Of a DNA stretch of 64,000 nucleotides, positions 36,263-46,960 are shown in pieces. The stretch's first letter is position 1, and each line of letters starts with the position of its first letter. Below the pieces are notes generated by a model. The model searched no databases. It was given only the letters and a program-made list of their open reading frames with translations, and was not told the origin of the DNA. Where the stretch lies: contig NZ_CP145607.1 of NCBI RefSeq assembly GCF_036884275.1, positions 682,001 through 746,000 on the forward strand, read 5' to 3'. The translations under genes were made by a program, and so were the position numbers. This DNA is from Sphingomonas kaistensis (GTDB taxonomy: Bacteria; Pseudomonadota; Alphaproteobacteria; Sphingomonadales; Sphingomonadaceae).

Positions 36263-36981
36263 AACTTGACGGCAGTGCCGACGTAGACCGCCTGACTGTC
36301 ACGCCGCTGGTCGCGCACGGTGGCAAGCTGCTCGCGCTCGATCTTGTACTTGACGCCGCCGGTCAGCGCGATGTTGCGGCTGATATTATAGGCACCGCCG
36401 ACGTCGAGCGCATAGCTGGTCGGATCGATGATCGGCGCCTTGCGATCCGGCGACGAACGATCGGCACTTGCGGCAACCCGGCCGGTGAACCTCTTGATGC
36501 TATAGCTGACACCGACCGTGGCGCCTTCGCGCGGTGCGAGCGCCGGGGTCGCAGCTTCGGCCTTGCTGACGTCGGCCGAGACGGCGAAGCGCTTCCAACC
36601 CACCGCAGCGCCGAGGTTGTATGACGCCGGGGTCAGCGGCAGGCCGGTTGTCATCGGCGCCGCGGCCGCCGCCCGCTCACGCAGGGCGACCTGAGTCGAC
36701 GAGGTCGACCGCGCCCGCACGGCAATGCGAATTTGCGACGGGCGCTGCTTGGCCGCGCTCGGCGTAAACCGGAAATCGGAGGCGAGCGCCGGACGGCTGG
36801 CCAGCGCCGCCGCCAATCGCGGATCGGCCTGCGCCGGCGTGAAACCCCCATCGAAGCTCAGCGACACGGCCGCCGGGCGCTTCTTCTGCGGAGCGGCGAT
36901 CACCATCGACGCAGGCAACAGCAGGCTCGCCGCGGCGACTGCCACGGCCCACTTGCTCTTTTCCTGACCCCAGCGACTCAT
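36259..36981 (-). CDS. exported beta-barrel-like protein, function unknown
   Basis: A 240-residue protein starting MSRWGQEKSKWAVAVAAASL with a signal peptide cut near VIA-AP. The C-terminal half alternates hydrophobic and polar residues in repeated strands (ATVGVSYSIKRFTGRVAASAD, YALDVGGAYNISRNIALTGG parts) and ends in a terminal aromatic, VGTAVKF. That is the pattern of outer-membrane beta strands ending in Phe. It overlaps the thiE-like stop by 4 bases on the opposite strand. No named family is recognised. Confidence 0.7.
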   Translation of the reverse strand: MSRWGQEKSKWAVAVAAASLLLPASMVIAAPQKKRPAAVSLSFDGGFTPAQADPRLAAALASRPALASDFRFTPSAAKQRPSQIRIAVRARSTSSTQVALRERAAAAAPMTTGLPLTPASYNLGAAVGWKRFAVSADVSKAEAATPALAPREGATVGVSYSIKRFTGRVAASADRSSPDRKAPIIDPTSYALDVGGAYNISRNIALTGGVKYKIEREQLATVRDQRRDSQAVYVGTAVKF

Positions 36982-37099
36982 CGGTTCCCCAGTACCTTTC
37001 AGACCGTACATAGGCTGGCGAACCTGAATGTTCCACGCACGCCCCGGTTTAAAAGGTGGCTGTGGCAGGGAATCCACAAGCGAGGCGATTTGCTTACGG

Positions 37100-37127
37100 G
37101 TTGCGGGGGTGGACCCAGCTTCTATAG
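37100..37127 (+). promoter_or_regulatory. possible sigma-70-type promoter of the DUF3576-leuS-lptE-holA unit
   Basis: TTGCGG (37100-37105) and TATAGA (37122-37127) are separated by 16 bases and lie 48 bases before the DUF3576 start. The match is moderate and unproven. Confidence 0.35.
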
Positions 37128-37174
37128 AGCAAAGCCAACGATCCAATTCACCGTTTGCATCCGGGAAACTCCTT

Positions 37175-37606
37175 ATGCGCCGTTCGCTCGCCGTTCTCTT
37201 TCTGTCGGCCACCCTGCTGTCGGCCGCCGGCTGCAGCCGCAACCGCGATATTCCGGTGGAGCTTGCCCCGTCGCGCACCACCGCGATCGGCGTGAACAGC
37301 TATCTGTGGCGCGCCGCAATCGACACGCTGAGCTTCGCGCCGTTGGTCACCGCCGACAGCAACGGCGGCGTGATCGTCACCGACTGGTACGCCAACCCCA
37401 ATTCGCCGGGTGAGCGGGTCAAGCTGACCGTCTCGATCCTCGACCAGGATCTGCGCGCCGACGCTCTCCGCGTCGCCGCCAGCCGCCAGGTCAACCAGAG
37501 CGGCCAGTGGGTCGACGCGCCGGTCACCGCCGCGACCGTGCAGAAGCTCGAGGACATCATCCTCACCCGCGCCCGCGACATCCGCCGCGCCGCCGTCGGC
37601 GGCTAA
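37175..37606 (+). CDS. DUF3576 lipoprotein
   Basis: A 143-residue protein with a lipoprotein signal (MRRSLAVLFLSATLLSAAGC, lipobox LSAAGC). The mature part carries the family pattern IGVNSYLWRAAIDTLSFAPL, GGVIVTDWY and LRVAASRQVNQSGQWVDA. DUF3576 proteins are alphaproteobacterial outer-membrane lipoproteins almost always found directly upstream of leuS and lptE, as here. Their role in envelope assembly is inferred from this linkage. Confidence 0.9.
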   Translation: MRRSLAVLFLSATLLSAAGCSRNRDIPVELAPSRTTAIGVNSYLWRAAIDTLSFAPLVTADSNGGVIVTDWYANPNSPGERVKLTVSILDQDLRADALRVAASRQVNQSGQWVDAPVTAATVQKLEDIILTRARDIRRAAVGG

Positions 37607-37636
37607 GGACGCCACTTCAACTCAAAAGGACACCGC

Positions 37637-40144
37637 ATGACCACCGACCGTTTCGATCCGGCGGCGAGCGAAGCCCGCTGGCAGGAGCGGTGGGAGGCAG
37701 ACGGCTGCTTCCGCGCCGATAGCGCCAGCCCCAAGCCCAAGGCCTACGTCCTCGAGATGTTTCCGTATCCCAGCGGACGCATCCACATGGGGCACGTCCG
37801 CAACTACACCATGGGCGACGTCCTCGCCCGCTATCGCCGCGCGCAGGGCTTCGAAGTGCTTCACCCGATGGGGTGGGACGCCTTCGGCATGCCGGCCGAA
37901 AATGCGGCGATGGAAAAGGGCGTGCATCCGGGCGCCTGGACGCTCCAGAACATCGAGCAGATGAAGGCGCAGCTGAAGCGCCTCGGTTTCGCGCTCGACT
38001 GGAGCCGCGAGCTCGCCACCTGCAAGCCCGACTATTACGGCCACGAGCAGGCGCTGTTCCTCGACCTGTTCGAAGCCGGCCTCGTGTTCCGCCGCGAATC
38101 GGAGGTGAACTGGGACCCGGTCGACATGACCGTGCTCGCCAACGAGCAGGTGATCGACGGCCGCGGCTGGCGCTCGGGCGCGCCCGTCGAGCGGCGCAAG
38201 CTGAACCAGTGGTTCCTGCGGATCACCGACTTTGCCGAGGAACTGCTCGAAGGTCTCGGCACGCTGGACCAGTGGCCCGACAAGGTGCGGCTGATGCAGG
38301 AGAACTGGATCGGCAAGAGCCGCGGGCTACAATTCCGGTTCGAGCGGCCGGAAGGCGGCAGCATCGAGGTGTTCACCACCCGCCCTGACACCATTTTCGG
38401 CGCCAGCTTCCTTGCTATTTCGCCCGGTCATCCAATCGCCGAGGCGCTCGCCGCCGAGCGGCAGGATGTCGCCGACTTCATCGCGCTGGCCAAGCAGGGT
38501 GGCACCACCGCGGCCGAGATCGAAACCGCTGAAAAGCTCGGCTTCGATACCGGCCTTACCGTAACCCATCCGCTCGACCCGGACTGGCAGCTGCCGGTCT
38601 GGATCGCGAACTTCGTGCTGATGGATTACGGCACCGGTGCGCTCTACGGCGTCCCGGGCCACGACGCGCGCGACTTCGAATTCGCAACCAAATACGGCCT
38701 GCCGATCAGCCGCGTCGTCGCGCCTAGCGCCGATCAGGCCGACGCCCCACTGACAGAAGCCGAAAACGCGCCCGGGATCGCGGTCAACAGCCGCTTCCTT
38801 GACGGCCTCAGCACCGATGCGGCCAAGGCCGAAATTATCCGCCGTGCCGAGGCGGACGGCTGGGGCGAGGGCAAGACGCAATATCGCCTCCGCGACTGGG
38901 GCGTCAGCCGCCAGCGCTATTGGGGTACGCCGATCCCGATCATTCACTGCGAGGCATGCGGCGCGGTTCCGGTGCCAAAGGCGCAGCTTCCGGTGATCCT
39001 GCCCGAAGATGTCACCTTCGATGTCCCGGGAAACCCACTCGATCGCCATTCCACGTGGAACAAGACCGAGTGCCCCAAGTGCGGCCAGCCGGCGCGACGA
39101 GAAACCGACACGCTCGACACCTTTGTCGACAGCAGCTGGTACTTCATCCGCTTCGCCTCGCAGCCCAAGAACAAGCCGTTTGACCGCGCCGAAGCCGAAG
39201 TTTGGCTGCCGGTCGGCCAATATATCGGCGGGGTAGAGCACGCGATCCTGCACCTGCTTTATGCCCGCTTCTGGACGCGCGCGCTGGAGCGGATCGGCAA
39301 GCTGTCGGTGAAGGAGCCGTTCAAGGGCCTCTTTACGCAGGGGATGGTCACGCACGAGACCTACAAGGCGGGTGACGGAAGCTGGCTCAGCCCCGATCAG
39401 GTCACCCGCAACGGCGACGATTGGACCCACGTCGAAAGTGGCGAACCCGTGACGGCCGGCCGCGTCGAGAAGATGTCCAAGTCAAAGAAGAACGTGGTCG
39501 ACCCGGATGCGATCATCGACCGCTACGGCGCCGACGCCGTTCGCTGGTTCATGCTGTCGGATTCGCCGCCCGAGCGCGATCTCGAATGGTCGATCGGCGG
39601 TATCGAAGGCGCCGCCCGCTTCGTTCAGCGCGTGTGGCGCCTGGCGACCAGCCCGGCGGTATCCGAAGGCACCGACGCCGCGCTTACCCGCAAGCTACAT
39701 CGCGCGATCGCCGCGGTCGGCGCGGCCATCGATGGTCTTCAGTTCAACAAGGCGGTGGCCGCGCTCTACGAATTCGTCAGCGCAGTCGAAAAGGCCAAAC
39801 CCTCGGCCGACCGCAGCGCCGCCATCTGCGCGCTGGTGGTGCTGATCGCGCCCATGGCACCGCACCTCGCCGAAGAAGCCTGGGCCGCGCTGGGCGGGGA
39901 GGGGATCGTCGTCGATCAGCCTTGGCCTGCCTTCGATCCGGCCCTGCTGGTCGACGAAGAAGTGACCATCGCGGTGCAGGTCAACGGCAAGCTCCGCCAC
40001 ACGCTCAATGCGCCGCGCGGCATGGCCCGCGACGACCTGCAGGCAATGGCGCTCAGCGCGGACAAGATCGCTGCGCTGCTTGGCGATACGGCGCCCAAGA
40101 AAGTGATCGTGGTCCCCGACCGCCTTGTGAACATCGTCCTGTGA
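37637..40144 (+). CDS. leuS: leucine--tRNA ligase
   Basis: An 835-residue class I synthetase. The HIGH motif is in [20 protein letters not shown]. The CP1 editing domain (about 220-410) has [12 protein letters not shown]. The zinc-like insert [15 protein letters not shown] and CPKCGQP follow, and the KMSKS motif is [13 protein letters not shown] near residue 615. It charges tRNA-Leu, of which one gene lies at 18707. The lptE start overlaps its stop. Confidence 0.98.
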   Translation: MTTDRFDPAASEARWQERWEADGCFRADSASPKPKAYVLEMFPYPSGRIHMGHVRNYTMGDVLARYRRAQGFEVLHPMGWDAFGMPAENAAMEKGVHPGAWTLQNIEQMKAQLKRLGFALDWSRELATCKPDYYGHEQALFLDLFEAGLVFRRESEVNWDPVDMTVLANEQVIDGRGWRSGAPVERRKLNQWFLRITDFAEELLEGLGTLDQWPDKVRLMQENWIGKSRGLQFRFERPEGGSIEVFTTRPDTIFGASFLAISPGHPIAEALAAERQDVADFIALAKQGGTTAAEIETAEKLGFDTGLTVTHPLDPDWQLPVWIANFVLMDYGTGALYGVPGHDARDFEFATKYGLPISRVVAPSADQADAPLTEAENAPGIAVNSRFLDGLSTDAAKAEIIRRAEADGWGEGKTQYRLRDWGVSRQRYWGTPIPIIHCEACGAVPVPKAQLPVILPEDVTFDVPGNPLDRHSTWNKTECPKCGQPARRETDTLDTFVDSSWYFIRFASQPKNKPFDRAEAEVWLPVGQYIGGVEHAILHLLYARFWTRALERIGKLSVKEPFKGLFTQGMVTHETYKAGDGSWLSPDQVTRNGDDWTHVESGEPVTAGRVEKMSKSKKNVVDPDAIIDRYGADAVRWFMLSDSPPERDLEWSIGGIEGAARFVQRVWRLATSPAVSEGTDAALTRKLHRAIAAVGAAIDGLQFNKAVAALYEFVSAVEKAKPSADRSAAICALVVLIAPMAPHLAEEAWAALGGEGIVVDQPWPAFDPALLVDEEVTIAVQVNGKLRHTLNAPRGMARDDLQAMALSADKIAALLGDTAPKKVIVVPDRLVNIVL

Positions 40145-40641
40145 ATCGGCTCGCTCTTATTCTCGCTGCGGCCACGCTGACGGCCGGCTGCGGCCTGCGT
40201 CCGGTCTACGGCGGCGGCGCGAGCGGTCCGACCGCTACCTTCCTGACCTCGGTCGCGGTGCAACCCATCGGCGGGGGTCGCACCGGCTGGCTGCTGCGTG
40301 CCGCGCTTGCCGATCGCCTTGGCGAACCGACCCAGAGCGCCCGCCGGTATCGGCTCGAAGTCGAAGTCGATGACGACCTCACCAGCTTCGGCATTCGCGG
40401 CGACACCGCGGTGACGCGCGAGCGCCGCACCATTCGCGCGCGCTACCGCCTGGTCGACAATGCCACCGGCCAGGTCGTGCTCGACGCGACGGCCGGCTCC
40501 GATGCCGGGATCGACGTCGCCAGTTCGCCCGTCGCCACGCTGGCTGCCGAGCAGACCGCTGCCGAGCGGCTGGCGCAGGTCGTCGCCGATCAGATCGTCG
40601 CCCGCCTCGGCCAATATGCGGTGCGGAGGGATCGCCGGTGA
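40141..40641 (+). CDS. lptE: LPS assembly lipoprotein LptE
   Basis: A 166-residue lipoprotein (signal [18 protein letters not shown] with lipobox LTAGC). It continues LRPVYGG, the conserved LptE start, then [25 protein letters not shown]. LptE plugs the LptD barrel in the outer membrane. It begins at a GTG that overlaps the leuS stop (GTGA) and ends overlapping holA. The leuS-lptE-holA order is standard in alphaproteobacteria. Confidence 0.9.
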   Translation: MNRLALILAAATLTAGCGLRPVYGGGASGPTATFLTSVAVQPIGGGRTGWLLRAALADRLGEPTQSARRYRLEVEVDDDLTSFGIRGDTAVTRERRTIRARYRLVDNATGQVVLDATAGSDAGIDVASSPVATLAAEQTAAERLAQVVADQIVARLGQYAVRRDRR

Positions 40642-41651
40642 GGCTGACCCGGGACAAGGCCGCAGCGACGCTCGACCGCCCGGACCCGTCCCATCGCTTC
40701 TTCCTTTTCAGCGGCGCCGACAATGCGGCGAGCCGGCTGTTCGCGCAGCGCGTGATGACGGCGCTCAGTGCCGAAAAGATCAGTGTCGCGGGCGCGCAGC
40801 TCAAATCCGATCCCGCCTGGCTCGCCGACGAGGCTGCCAGCCTTCCGATGTTCGGTGGAGCGCGCCTGCTGTGGATCGAGCCCGCCGGCGAGGAGATCGT
40901 GCCTGCCCTGGAAGCGCTGCTGGCGCTGGAACGGGTGGAAGCGCCGACGGTGGCGATCACCAACGGCTCGCTCAAGAAGACCAGCGGTTTGCTCAAGCTG
41001 GCCGAGGGCAGCAAGGCCGCGATCCACGTCGCCAGCGAGCAGCAGACCCCGCGCGAACAGATTGGTGCCATCAGCGAGCTTGCCCGCAAGGAAGGGCTGA
41101 CCGTCAGCGCGTCGCTCGCCGAACGAATTGCGGAGGAGGCCGGCGGCGATCTCATCCTCGCCCGTCTCGAGCTTCAGAAGTTCGCACTTTACGCGGGTGC
41201 CTCGCCCGATCAGCCGACCGAACTCGCCGAAGGCGTCGTGGACGCGCTTGGCATCGACCAGGCCGAGGCGGAATATGGCCGGGCAGGCGATCTCGCGCTG
41301 GCGGGCGACGTCGCCGGCTTGGCGACCGAGCTTGCGCTGATGGATGCGGCGGCGATGGATGCCATTCCCGTCGTGCGCGCCCTGCAACGCCGCTTGCTGA
41401 TGCTGGCGCCGCTCCGCGCTCGGGTGGAACAGGGTCAGCCGCTAGGGTCGGTTACCCAGTCGGTGTGGCAGCGTGATAAGCCGGTAGTGAGCCGCATCCT
41501 GCCGCGCTGGACGGCGTCGCGGCTGTCAGAAGCGTTCCAGCGTGTGCAGAAGCTCGAGCGCGACATCCTGCTTCGCCCGGTGCCGCCGAGTGCTGCCCTC
41601 GGCGAAACGCTGATGCAACTGGCCCGCGTCGCGGCAGCAAACGGCCGCTGA
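40638..41651 (+). CDS. holA: DNA polymerase III delta subunit
   Basis: A 337-residue clamp-loader subunit. Landmarks are the AAA+-like FFLFSGADNAASRLFAQ, the segment LPMFGGARLLWIEPAGEE and the C-terminal collar domain ALQRRLLMLAPLRARVEQG. It opens the beta clamp during loading. It starts in the last codons of lptE and ends 9 bases from the parB stop, with which it converges. Confidence 0.9.
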   Translation: MRLTRDKAAATLDRPDPSHRFFLFSGADNAASRLFAQRVMTALSAEKISVAGAQLKSDPAWLADEAASLPMFGGARLLWIEPAGEEIVPALEALLALERVEAPTVAITNGSLKKTSGLLKLAEGSKAAIHVASEQQTPREQIGAISELARKEGLTVSASLAERIAEEAGGDLILARLELQKFALYAGASPDQPTELAEGVVDALGIDQAEAEYGRAGDLALAGDVAGLATELALMDAAAMDAIPVVRALQRRLLMLAPLRARVEQGQPLGSVTQSVWQRDKPVVSRILPRWTASRLSEAFQRVQKLERDILLRPVPPSAALGETLMQLARVAAANGR

Positions 41652-41660
41652 TCGAACGAC

Positions 41661-42541
<881 letters not shown>

Positions 42542-42545
<4 letters not shown>

Positions 42546-43321
42546 GCGGCTTCCTTCAATGCTGGCAATCGCGCCATCAGTTCGCGGGCCAAGCCGACGT
42601 AAGCGGTCGAGCCCGAACAGCGCAGGTCGTAAATGAGCGCCGGCAACCCGTGGCTCGGCGCTTCGGACAATCGCACATTGCGCGGCACCACGGTGTCGAA
42701 CACCGCCGGGCCGAGGCAGGCCCGGACATCCTCCGCGACCTGCGCGGACAACCGGTTGCGGCGATCGAACATGGTCAGGGCAACACCCAGGATCGACAGC
42801 TCCGGGTTAAAGCGGGTGCGGATCCGCTCAACGGTCTGGAGCAACTGGCTGAGCCCTTCGAGCGCAAAGAACTCACATTGCAGCGGAACCAGGAGATGCC
42901 GCGCGGCAATAAGGGCGTTGACGGTGAGGAGGCCAAGCGACGGGGGACAATCGATCAGGCAGATATCCCACCGGGGCGGCGCCGCCTCGAGCGCATCGAA
43001 AAGACGATGCGTCCGGCGCTCGAGGTCGACCAATTCGACCTCGGCACCGGAAAGGTCCTGCGTCGCGGGCAGAAGATCGAGCCGGGGAACGCGAGTCGGC
43101 TGAACCGATGCGTCCACTGTCTCCGACCCGATAAGCACCTCGTAGGACGAGCGCTCGCGGGACTGCGGACCAATGCCCAGACCAGTCGAGGCATTACCCT
43201 GCGGATCGAGATCGATCAGCAGCACCTTCCAGCCCATGGCGGCCAGGCCCGTGGCGAGGTTGATGGCGGTCGTTGTCTTGCCGACTCCACCCTTCTGATT
43301 GGCAATCGCAACCGTGATCAT
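42542..43321 (-). CDS. parA: chromosome partitioning ATPase ParA
   Basis: A 259-residue deviant Walker A ATPase: IANQKGGVGKTTTAINLATG, LLIDLDPQGNASTGLG and LIDCPPSLGLLTVNAL. It forms the DNA-bound gradient along which ParB-parS complexes segregate. The gene sits in the rsmG-parA-parB operon, overlapping both neighbours by 4 bases. The lack of an N-terminal HTH marks it as chromosomal rather than plasmid P1-type. Confidence 0.97.
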
Positions 43322-43905
43322 TTACGCCCCGTCCTACGCCGCACCCGTTGCGCCACCAGGATCCGGGCATCTGGATCGGTTCGGCTGGGTTTGAGCTCGA
43401 AATCACCTTGCCACGTGGTGCGCGCTTCCGCCAGTTCCATCTCGGCACTTCGCCCCTTGGGAAGCACCCACCGCCCGGTTGGCGCGATCAGCGGGCTCGC
43501 CATGGCGAAGAGTTTATCGAGGGTTGCGACCGCTCGGGCTGTCACGACGTCAAAGTGACCGACGACGTTTTCCACCTTGCCCGTGATCACCGTGACGTTT
43601 TGTAAAGCTAACGTTTCGCGGCAATGCTCTAGAAACTCAGTGCGTAAACGTCGCGGTTCGACCAACGTGATATGGCGGACACCCGCGATCGCCAGGACTA
43701 ATCCGGGCAGTCCGGGTCCACTCCCGATGTCTAGCCAGTATGCATCGACGGGTGCGTGTTCGAGCAACTGTAGCGAATCATCGATATGTCGAACGCGGAT
43801 CTCTTCTTCGGTACGTCGACTTATGAGATTCTGACGACTGTTTTCCCCTAGAAGCAGATCGGCGAACGCCTCAAGTTTATCGCTCGTTTCACGTGAAACA
43901 ATCAT
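43318..43905 (-). CDS. rsmG: 16S rRNA (guanine527-N7)-methyltransferase
   Basis: A 195-residue SAM-dependent methyltransferase (GidB). It has LISRRTEEEIRVRHIDDSL, the SAM loop WLDIGSGPGLPGLVLAIA and VEPRRLRTEFLEH. It modifies G527 near the streptomycin site. ATG 43905 is chosen; its first codons (M-I-V-S-R-E-T) are written by a parS palindrome. It overlaps the mnmG stop by 4 bases. GC content in sampled 60-base lines here is 53-58 percent, below most of the window. Confidence 0.94.
   Translation of the reverse strand: MIVSRETSDKLEAFADLLLGENSRQNLISRRTEEEIRVRHIDDSLQLLEHAPVDAYWLDIGSGPGLPGLVLAIAGVRHITLVEPRRLRTEFLEHCRETLALQNVTVITGKVENVVGHFDVVTARAVATLDKLFAMASPLIAPTGRWVLPKGRSAEMELAEARTTWQGDFELKPSRTDPDARILVAQRVRRRTGRK
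43885..43900. promoter_or_regulatory. parS site 1 (inside the rsmG start)
   Basis: GTTTCACGTGAAAC (43886-43899) is a perfect parS core with 15 of 16 bases of the universal TGTTTCACGTGAAACA. It lies within codons 3-7 of rsmG. Confidence 0.93.
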
Positions 43906-45584
43906 GCTGCCAAGCGCGCAGTCGCCACGTGTAATGCGGTGAGAGCCGCTGGCGTAATACCCGGCACACGTGACGCCTGATCCAACGTCTCGGGCTTCGC
44001 TATGAACAATCGCTCCGACATCTCGGCCGAAAGTCCTGGGACACCATTGTAGTCGAAGACTTCTGGAATCCGAACGCCCCGTGCTCGCTCCACGGCTTCC
44101 CACTCCCGCTTCTGTCGTTCGACGTAAGGCCTATAAAGTGCATCGGCCATGCCTTCGTCGGTCGAAGCGAAGTCCGGTTGATCACGCAATTCAAAATGAC
44201 GCAGAATAGCAGCGCGTCGTTGTGGCGAAATCGCTCCGCTATTCAGTGCATCCCTTCCAAGACGCGCGGTCGCATTGTCCGCTCGCAAAAGCAGGCGATA
44301 CTCCGCGCGGGCGGTCATCATGCGGTAGGGCTCGCTGACGCCTTGCAAGGTGAGGTCATCCACCATGACCCCGATGTAGCTGCTGCGCCGGTCGAAGAGC
44401 ATAGATGGCTCATTCGCGACATAACGGGCGGCGTTGAGGCCGGCGACCAACCCTTGTGACGCGGCTTCCTCGTAACCCGTCGTGCCGTTGATCTGCCCGG
44501 CAAGGAAAAGGCCCGGCAAGTTGCGGAGTTGGAGGTCGGTGCCGAGCAGGCGGGGATCGACAAATTCATATTCGACTGCATAGCCCGGCCGAGCGATCTC
44601 GGCGCGCTCAAGTCCGGGAATGCTGCGGACGAAGGCCTGTTGCACCGCCACCGGCATCGAGGTCGAGATGCCGTTGGGATAAACGAGATGGTCGGTCAAA
44701 CCTTCCGGCTCGAGAAAGATCTGATGCCCGTCACGGTCCCCAAACCGTCGGACCTTATCTTCTATCGACGGGCAATAACGCGGGCCACGCCCTTCAATCG
44801 CGCCTGAATAGAGGGGCGACTGGGCCTCGGCTTGGCGAATGATGTCGTGGGTGGCTGGTGTCGTCCGGGTGATCGCACAGCAAAGCTGCGGAAGCGCCCG
44901 TTCCGCCTGAGGGTAGGCAGAGAAGGACCATTGCTCACTGTCGCTCGGCTGTTCGTCCAGCCTCGCCCAATCGATCGTCCGACCGTCAAGGCGCGGCGGG
45001 GTGCCGGTCTTCAGACGCTTCGGAGCGAGCCCTAACTCCCTGATTTGTTCGGCAAGGCGAATGCTTGCTTTTTCCCCCGAACGACCGGCCGGCTTGCTCT
45101 CAAGACCGGTGTGGACGCGCGCATCGAGGAACGTACCGGTGGCGATGACGACGGCGGGTGCGATCAGCGACGACCCATCAGCAAGTTCGACCCCGCTCAC
45201 CCGCCCGTTTCGAACCGTGAGACAGACTGCCTCGCCGAAGAGACGCTCAATAGGCAGGTCGGCCAGGAGCCGCTCGATGGCCTTTTGATAATGAACGCGG
45301 TCCGCTTGCACCCGTGGGCCCCACACCGCAGGCCCCTTGCTGCGATTGAGCATGCGACGGTGAATCGCGGATGCGTCCGCGGCCCGCGCCATCAAACCGT
45401 CGAACACGTCTAATTCCCGGACCAAATGGCCTTTACCAACCCCACCAATCGAGGGGTTGCAGCTCATCTGGCCGGCATTCGAAGCATCAAAGGAAAGCAA
45501 CGCTGCCTTCGCGCCTGATCGCGCCGCAGCGGCTGCGGCCTCGCATCCAGCGTGGCCGGCACCGATCACAATCACATCGAACAT
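43902..45584 (-). CDS. mnmG: tRNA uridine-5-carboxymethylaminomethyl(34) synthesis enzyme MnmG (short form)
   Basis: A 560-residue FAD protein that with MnmE modifies U34 of several tRNAs. It has the dinucleotide motif VIVIGAGHAGCEAA, SCNPSIGGVGKGHL, RLKTGTPPRLDG, and the C-terminal ERQKREWEAVERARG and PGITPAALTALHVA. The family is normally about 610-630 residues; the shortfall lies between RLGRDALNSGAIS and ALYRPYVERQ in the helical C-terminal region. Reading frame and ends are intact, so this looks like a natural short variant. Confidence 0.95.
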   Translation of the reverse strand: MFDVIVIGAGHAGCEAAAAAARSGAKAALLSFDASNAGQMSCNPSIGGVGKGHLVRELDVFDGLMARAADASAIHRRMLNRSKGPAVWGPRVQADRVHYQKAIERLLADLPIERLFGEAVCLTVRNGRVSGVELADGSSLIAPAVVIATGTFLDARVHTGLESKPAGRSGEKASIRLAEQIRELGLAPKRLKTGTPPRLDGRTIDWARLDEQPSDSEQWSFSAYPQAERALPQLCCAITRTTPATHDIIRQAEAQSPLYSGAIEGRGPRYCPSIEDKVRRFGDRDGHQIFLEPEGLTDHLVYPNGISTSMPVAVQQAFVRSIPGLERAEIARPGYAVEYEFVDPRLLGTDLQLRNLPGLFLAGQINGTTGYEEAASQGLVAGLNAARYVANEPSMLFDRRSSYIGVMVDDLTLQGVSEPYRMMTARAEYRLLLRADNATARLGRDALNSGAISPQRRAAILRHFELRDQPDFASTDEGMADALYRPYVERQKREWEAVERARGVRIPEVFDYNGVPGLSAEMSERLFIAKPETLDQASRVPGITPAALTALHVATARLAA

Positions 45585-45620
45585 GCTGGGCCACTATCAC
45601 AACTGCGGGCCGAAAGGAGC

Positions 45621-45636
45621 TGTTTCACGTGAAACA
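45621..45636. promoter_or_regulatory. parS site 2 (mnmG-mnmE intergenic)
   Basis: TGTTTCACGTGAAACA is a perfect 16-base match to the universal parS consensus, lying 37 bases upstream of mnmG and just after the mnmE stop codon (3' end at 45639). Confidence 0.96.
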
Positions 45637-45638
45637 AG

Positions 45639-46916
45639 CTATTTTCCCAAACAGAAGCGACCGAAGAGAGCGTCGAGGACGTCCTCCGTGCTTTGATGAC
45701 CAGTCAGTTTATCGAGTACATTCAGAGCGGAACGGAAACATTCTGCCACGATGACCAGATCGTCATTTACTGTCGTGGTAAGACTATTGGCGGCTTCGTT
45801 GATCAACGCTCGCTGCCGTCGATTGAGTGCCACCCGATCTGGCGGCGGCAATAGCGCCTTTGCTTCAGCGAGAATGGCAGCACGTAGGGCGTCGGTACCA
45901 TTCGGAACATATACGGACGTGGGAATACTCTCGTCCGGCGCGGCCCCTCGCTTGTCGGAACGTGAGTGAACTATCAAAACGCTGTCGAAAGCAGGTGCGT
46001 CATCCGGGTCGCCGAGCCATAACAGGATATCCGCTGACGTGATCGCTTGCTGCGCGCGGTCCACACCGATCTGCTCAACCGCGTCCTCGGTCTCATGCAG
46101 GCCGGCGGTGTCCTGCAAAATAAGTGGAATTCCACCCAGATCGATCCGGGCTTCGAGAACATCGCGGGTGGTCCCGGCGATAGGGGTGACGATCGCCTTG
46201 TCGCTACCGACCAAGGCATTGAACAAGCTCGACTTCCCGCTGTTCGGGGGACCGGCGAGAACGACTGCCAAGCCATTGTGCACTAGTTCGGACGGCGGCT
46301 GCGCAAGCCAGTCTTGCCATTCCGCGCGGAGCGCACTCGCCTCGACGACAAGTGCATCGAGATCGAGATTGGTTTCGTCTTCATCCCCGACATAATCGAT
46401 CGCCGCTTCCGCGCGGGCCGAGAGAATCACGAGTCGTTCACGCCAAGCTTCGATCTGACGCCGCAAACCGCCGCCCGCGCTTTCAACCGCCGCACGGCGT
46501 TGCCATTCGGTCTCGGCGGAAAGGAGATCCGCAAGGCCCTCGGCCTGGGTGAGATCGAGGCGTCCATTCAGCATCGCGCGCCGCGTGAACTCGCCCGGCT
46601 CCGCTTCGCGCAAGCCCGGGATGGCGGCAAGCTCTGCAAGGCAGCGGGCGACGACGGCGCGGCCTCCGTGAAGATGAAGCTCGACCAACGGCTCGCCAGT
46701 GGCCGTGTTCGGTGCCGGAAAATGGATGACCAGGGCTTCGTCGATAAGCGCGCCGTCGGCTGCAGTCAGTCGCCGCACGGCCGCGCGCCGTGGTTCCGGG
46801 AGTGAGCCAGCGAGAACGGCGACAGCCTGCTCGGCCATCGGCCCGCTTACACGGACGATAGCGATGGCAGCGGGCAGGGCGCCGCTCGAGAGGGCGAAGA
46901 TGGTGTCGGTCGTCAC
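45639..46916 (-). CDS. mnmE: tRNA modification GTPase MnmE
   Basis: A 425-residue protein. The N-terminal folate-binding domain (IFALSSGALPAAIAIVRVSG) is followed by a helical part interrupted by the G domain: G1 GPPNSGKSSLFNALVG, G2 GTTRD, G3 DTAGLHETED. The C-terminal motif is FCLGK instead of the usual FCIGK, keeping the catalytic Cys. It partners MnmG. The start is GTG 46916. It is slightly shorter than E. coli MnmE (454). Confidence 0.94.
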   Translation of the reverse strand: MTTDTIFALSSGALPAAIAIVRVSGPMAEQAVAVLAGSLPEPRRAAVRRLTAADGALIDEALVIHFPAPNTATGEPLVELHLHGGRAVVARCLAELAAIPGLREAEPGEFTRRAMLNGRLDLTQAEGLADLLSAETEWQRRAAVESAGGGLRRQIEAWRERLVILSARAEAAIDYVGDEDETNLDLDALVVEASALRAEWQDWLAQPPSELVHNGLAVVLAGPPNSGKSSLFNALVGSDKAIVTPIAGTTRDVLEARIDLGGIPLILQDTAGLHETEDAVEQIGVDRAQQAITSADILLWLGDPDDAPAFDSVLIVHSRSDKRGAAPDESIPTSVYVPNGTDALRAAILAEAKALLPPPDRVALNRRQRALINEAANSLTTTVNDDLVIVAECFRSALNVLDKLTGHQSTEDVLDALFGRFCLGK

Positions 46917-46960
46917 CCCGTCAGCGATGCCCTTGGCCCGGGCATCGTGACAAGAGTGGT

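Noticed and set aside
37182..37196. GTTCGCTCGCCGTTC, a match to the LexA consensus GTTC-N7-GTTC
   Set aside because: It lies inside the signal-peptide codons of the DUF3576 gene, after its start. About one chance match per strand is expected in 64 kb of this composition.
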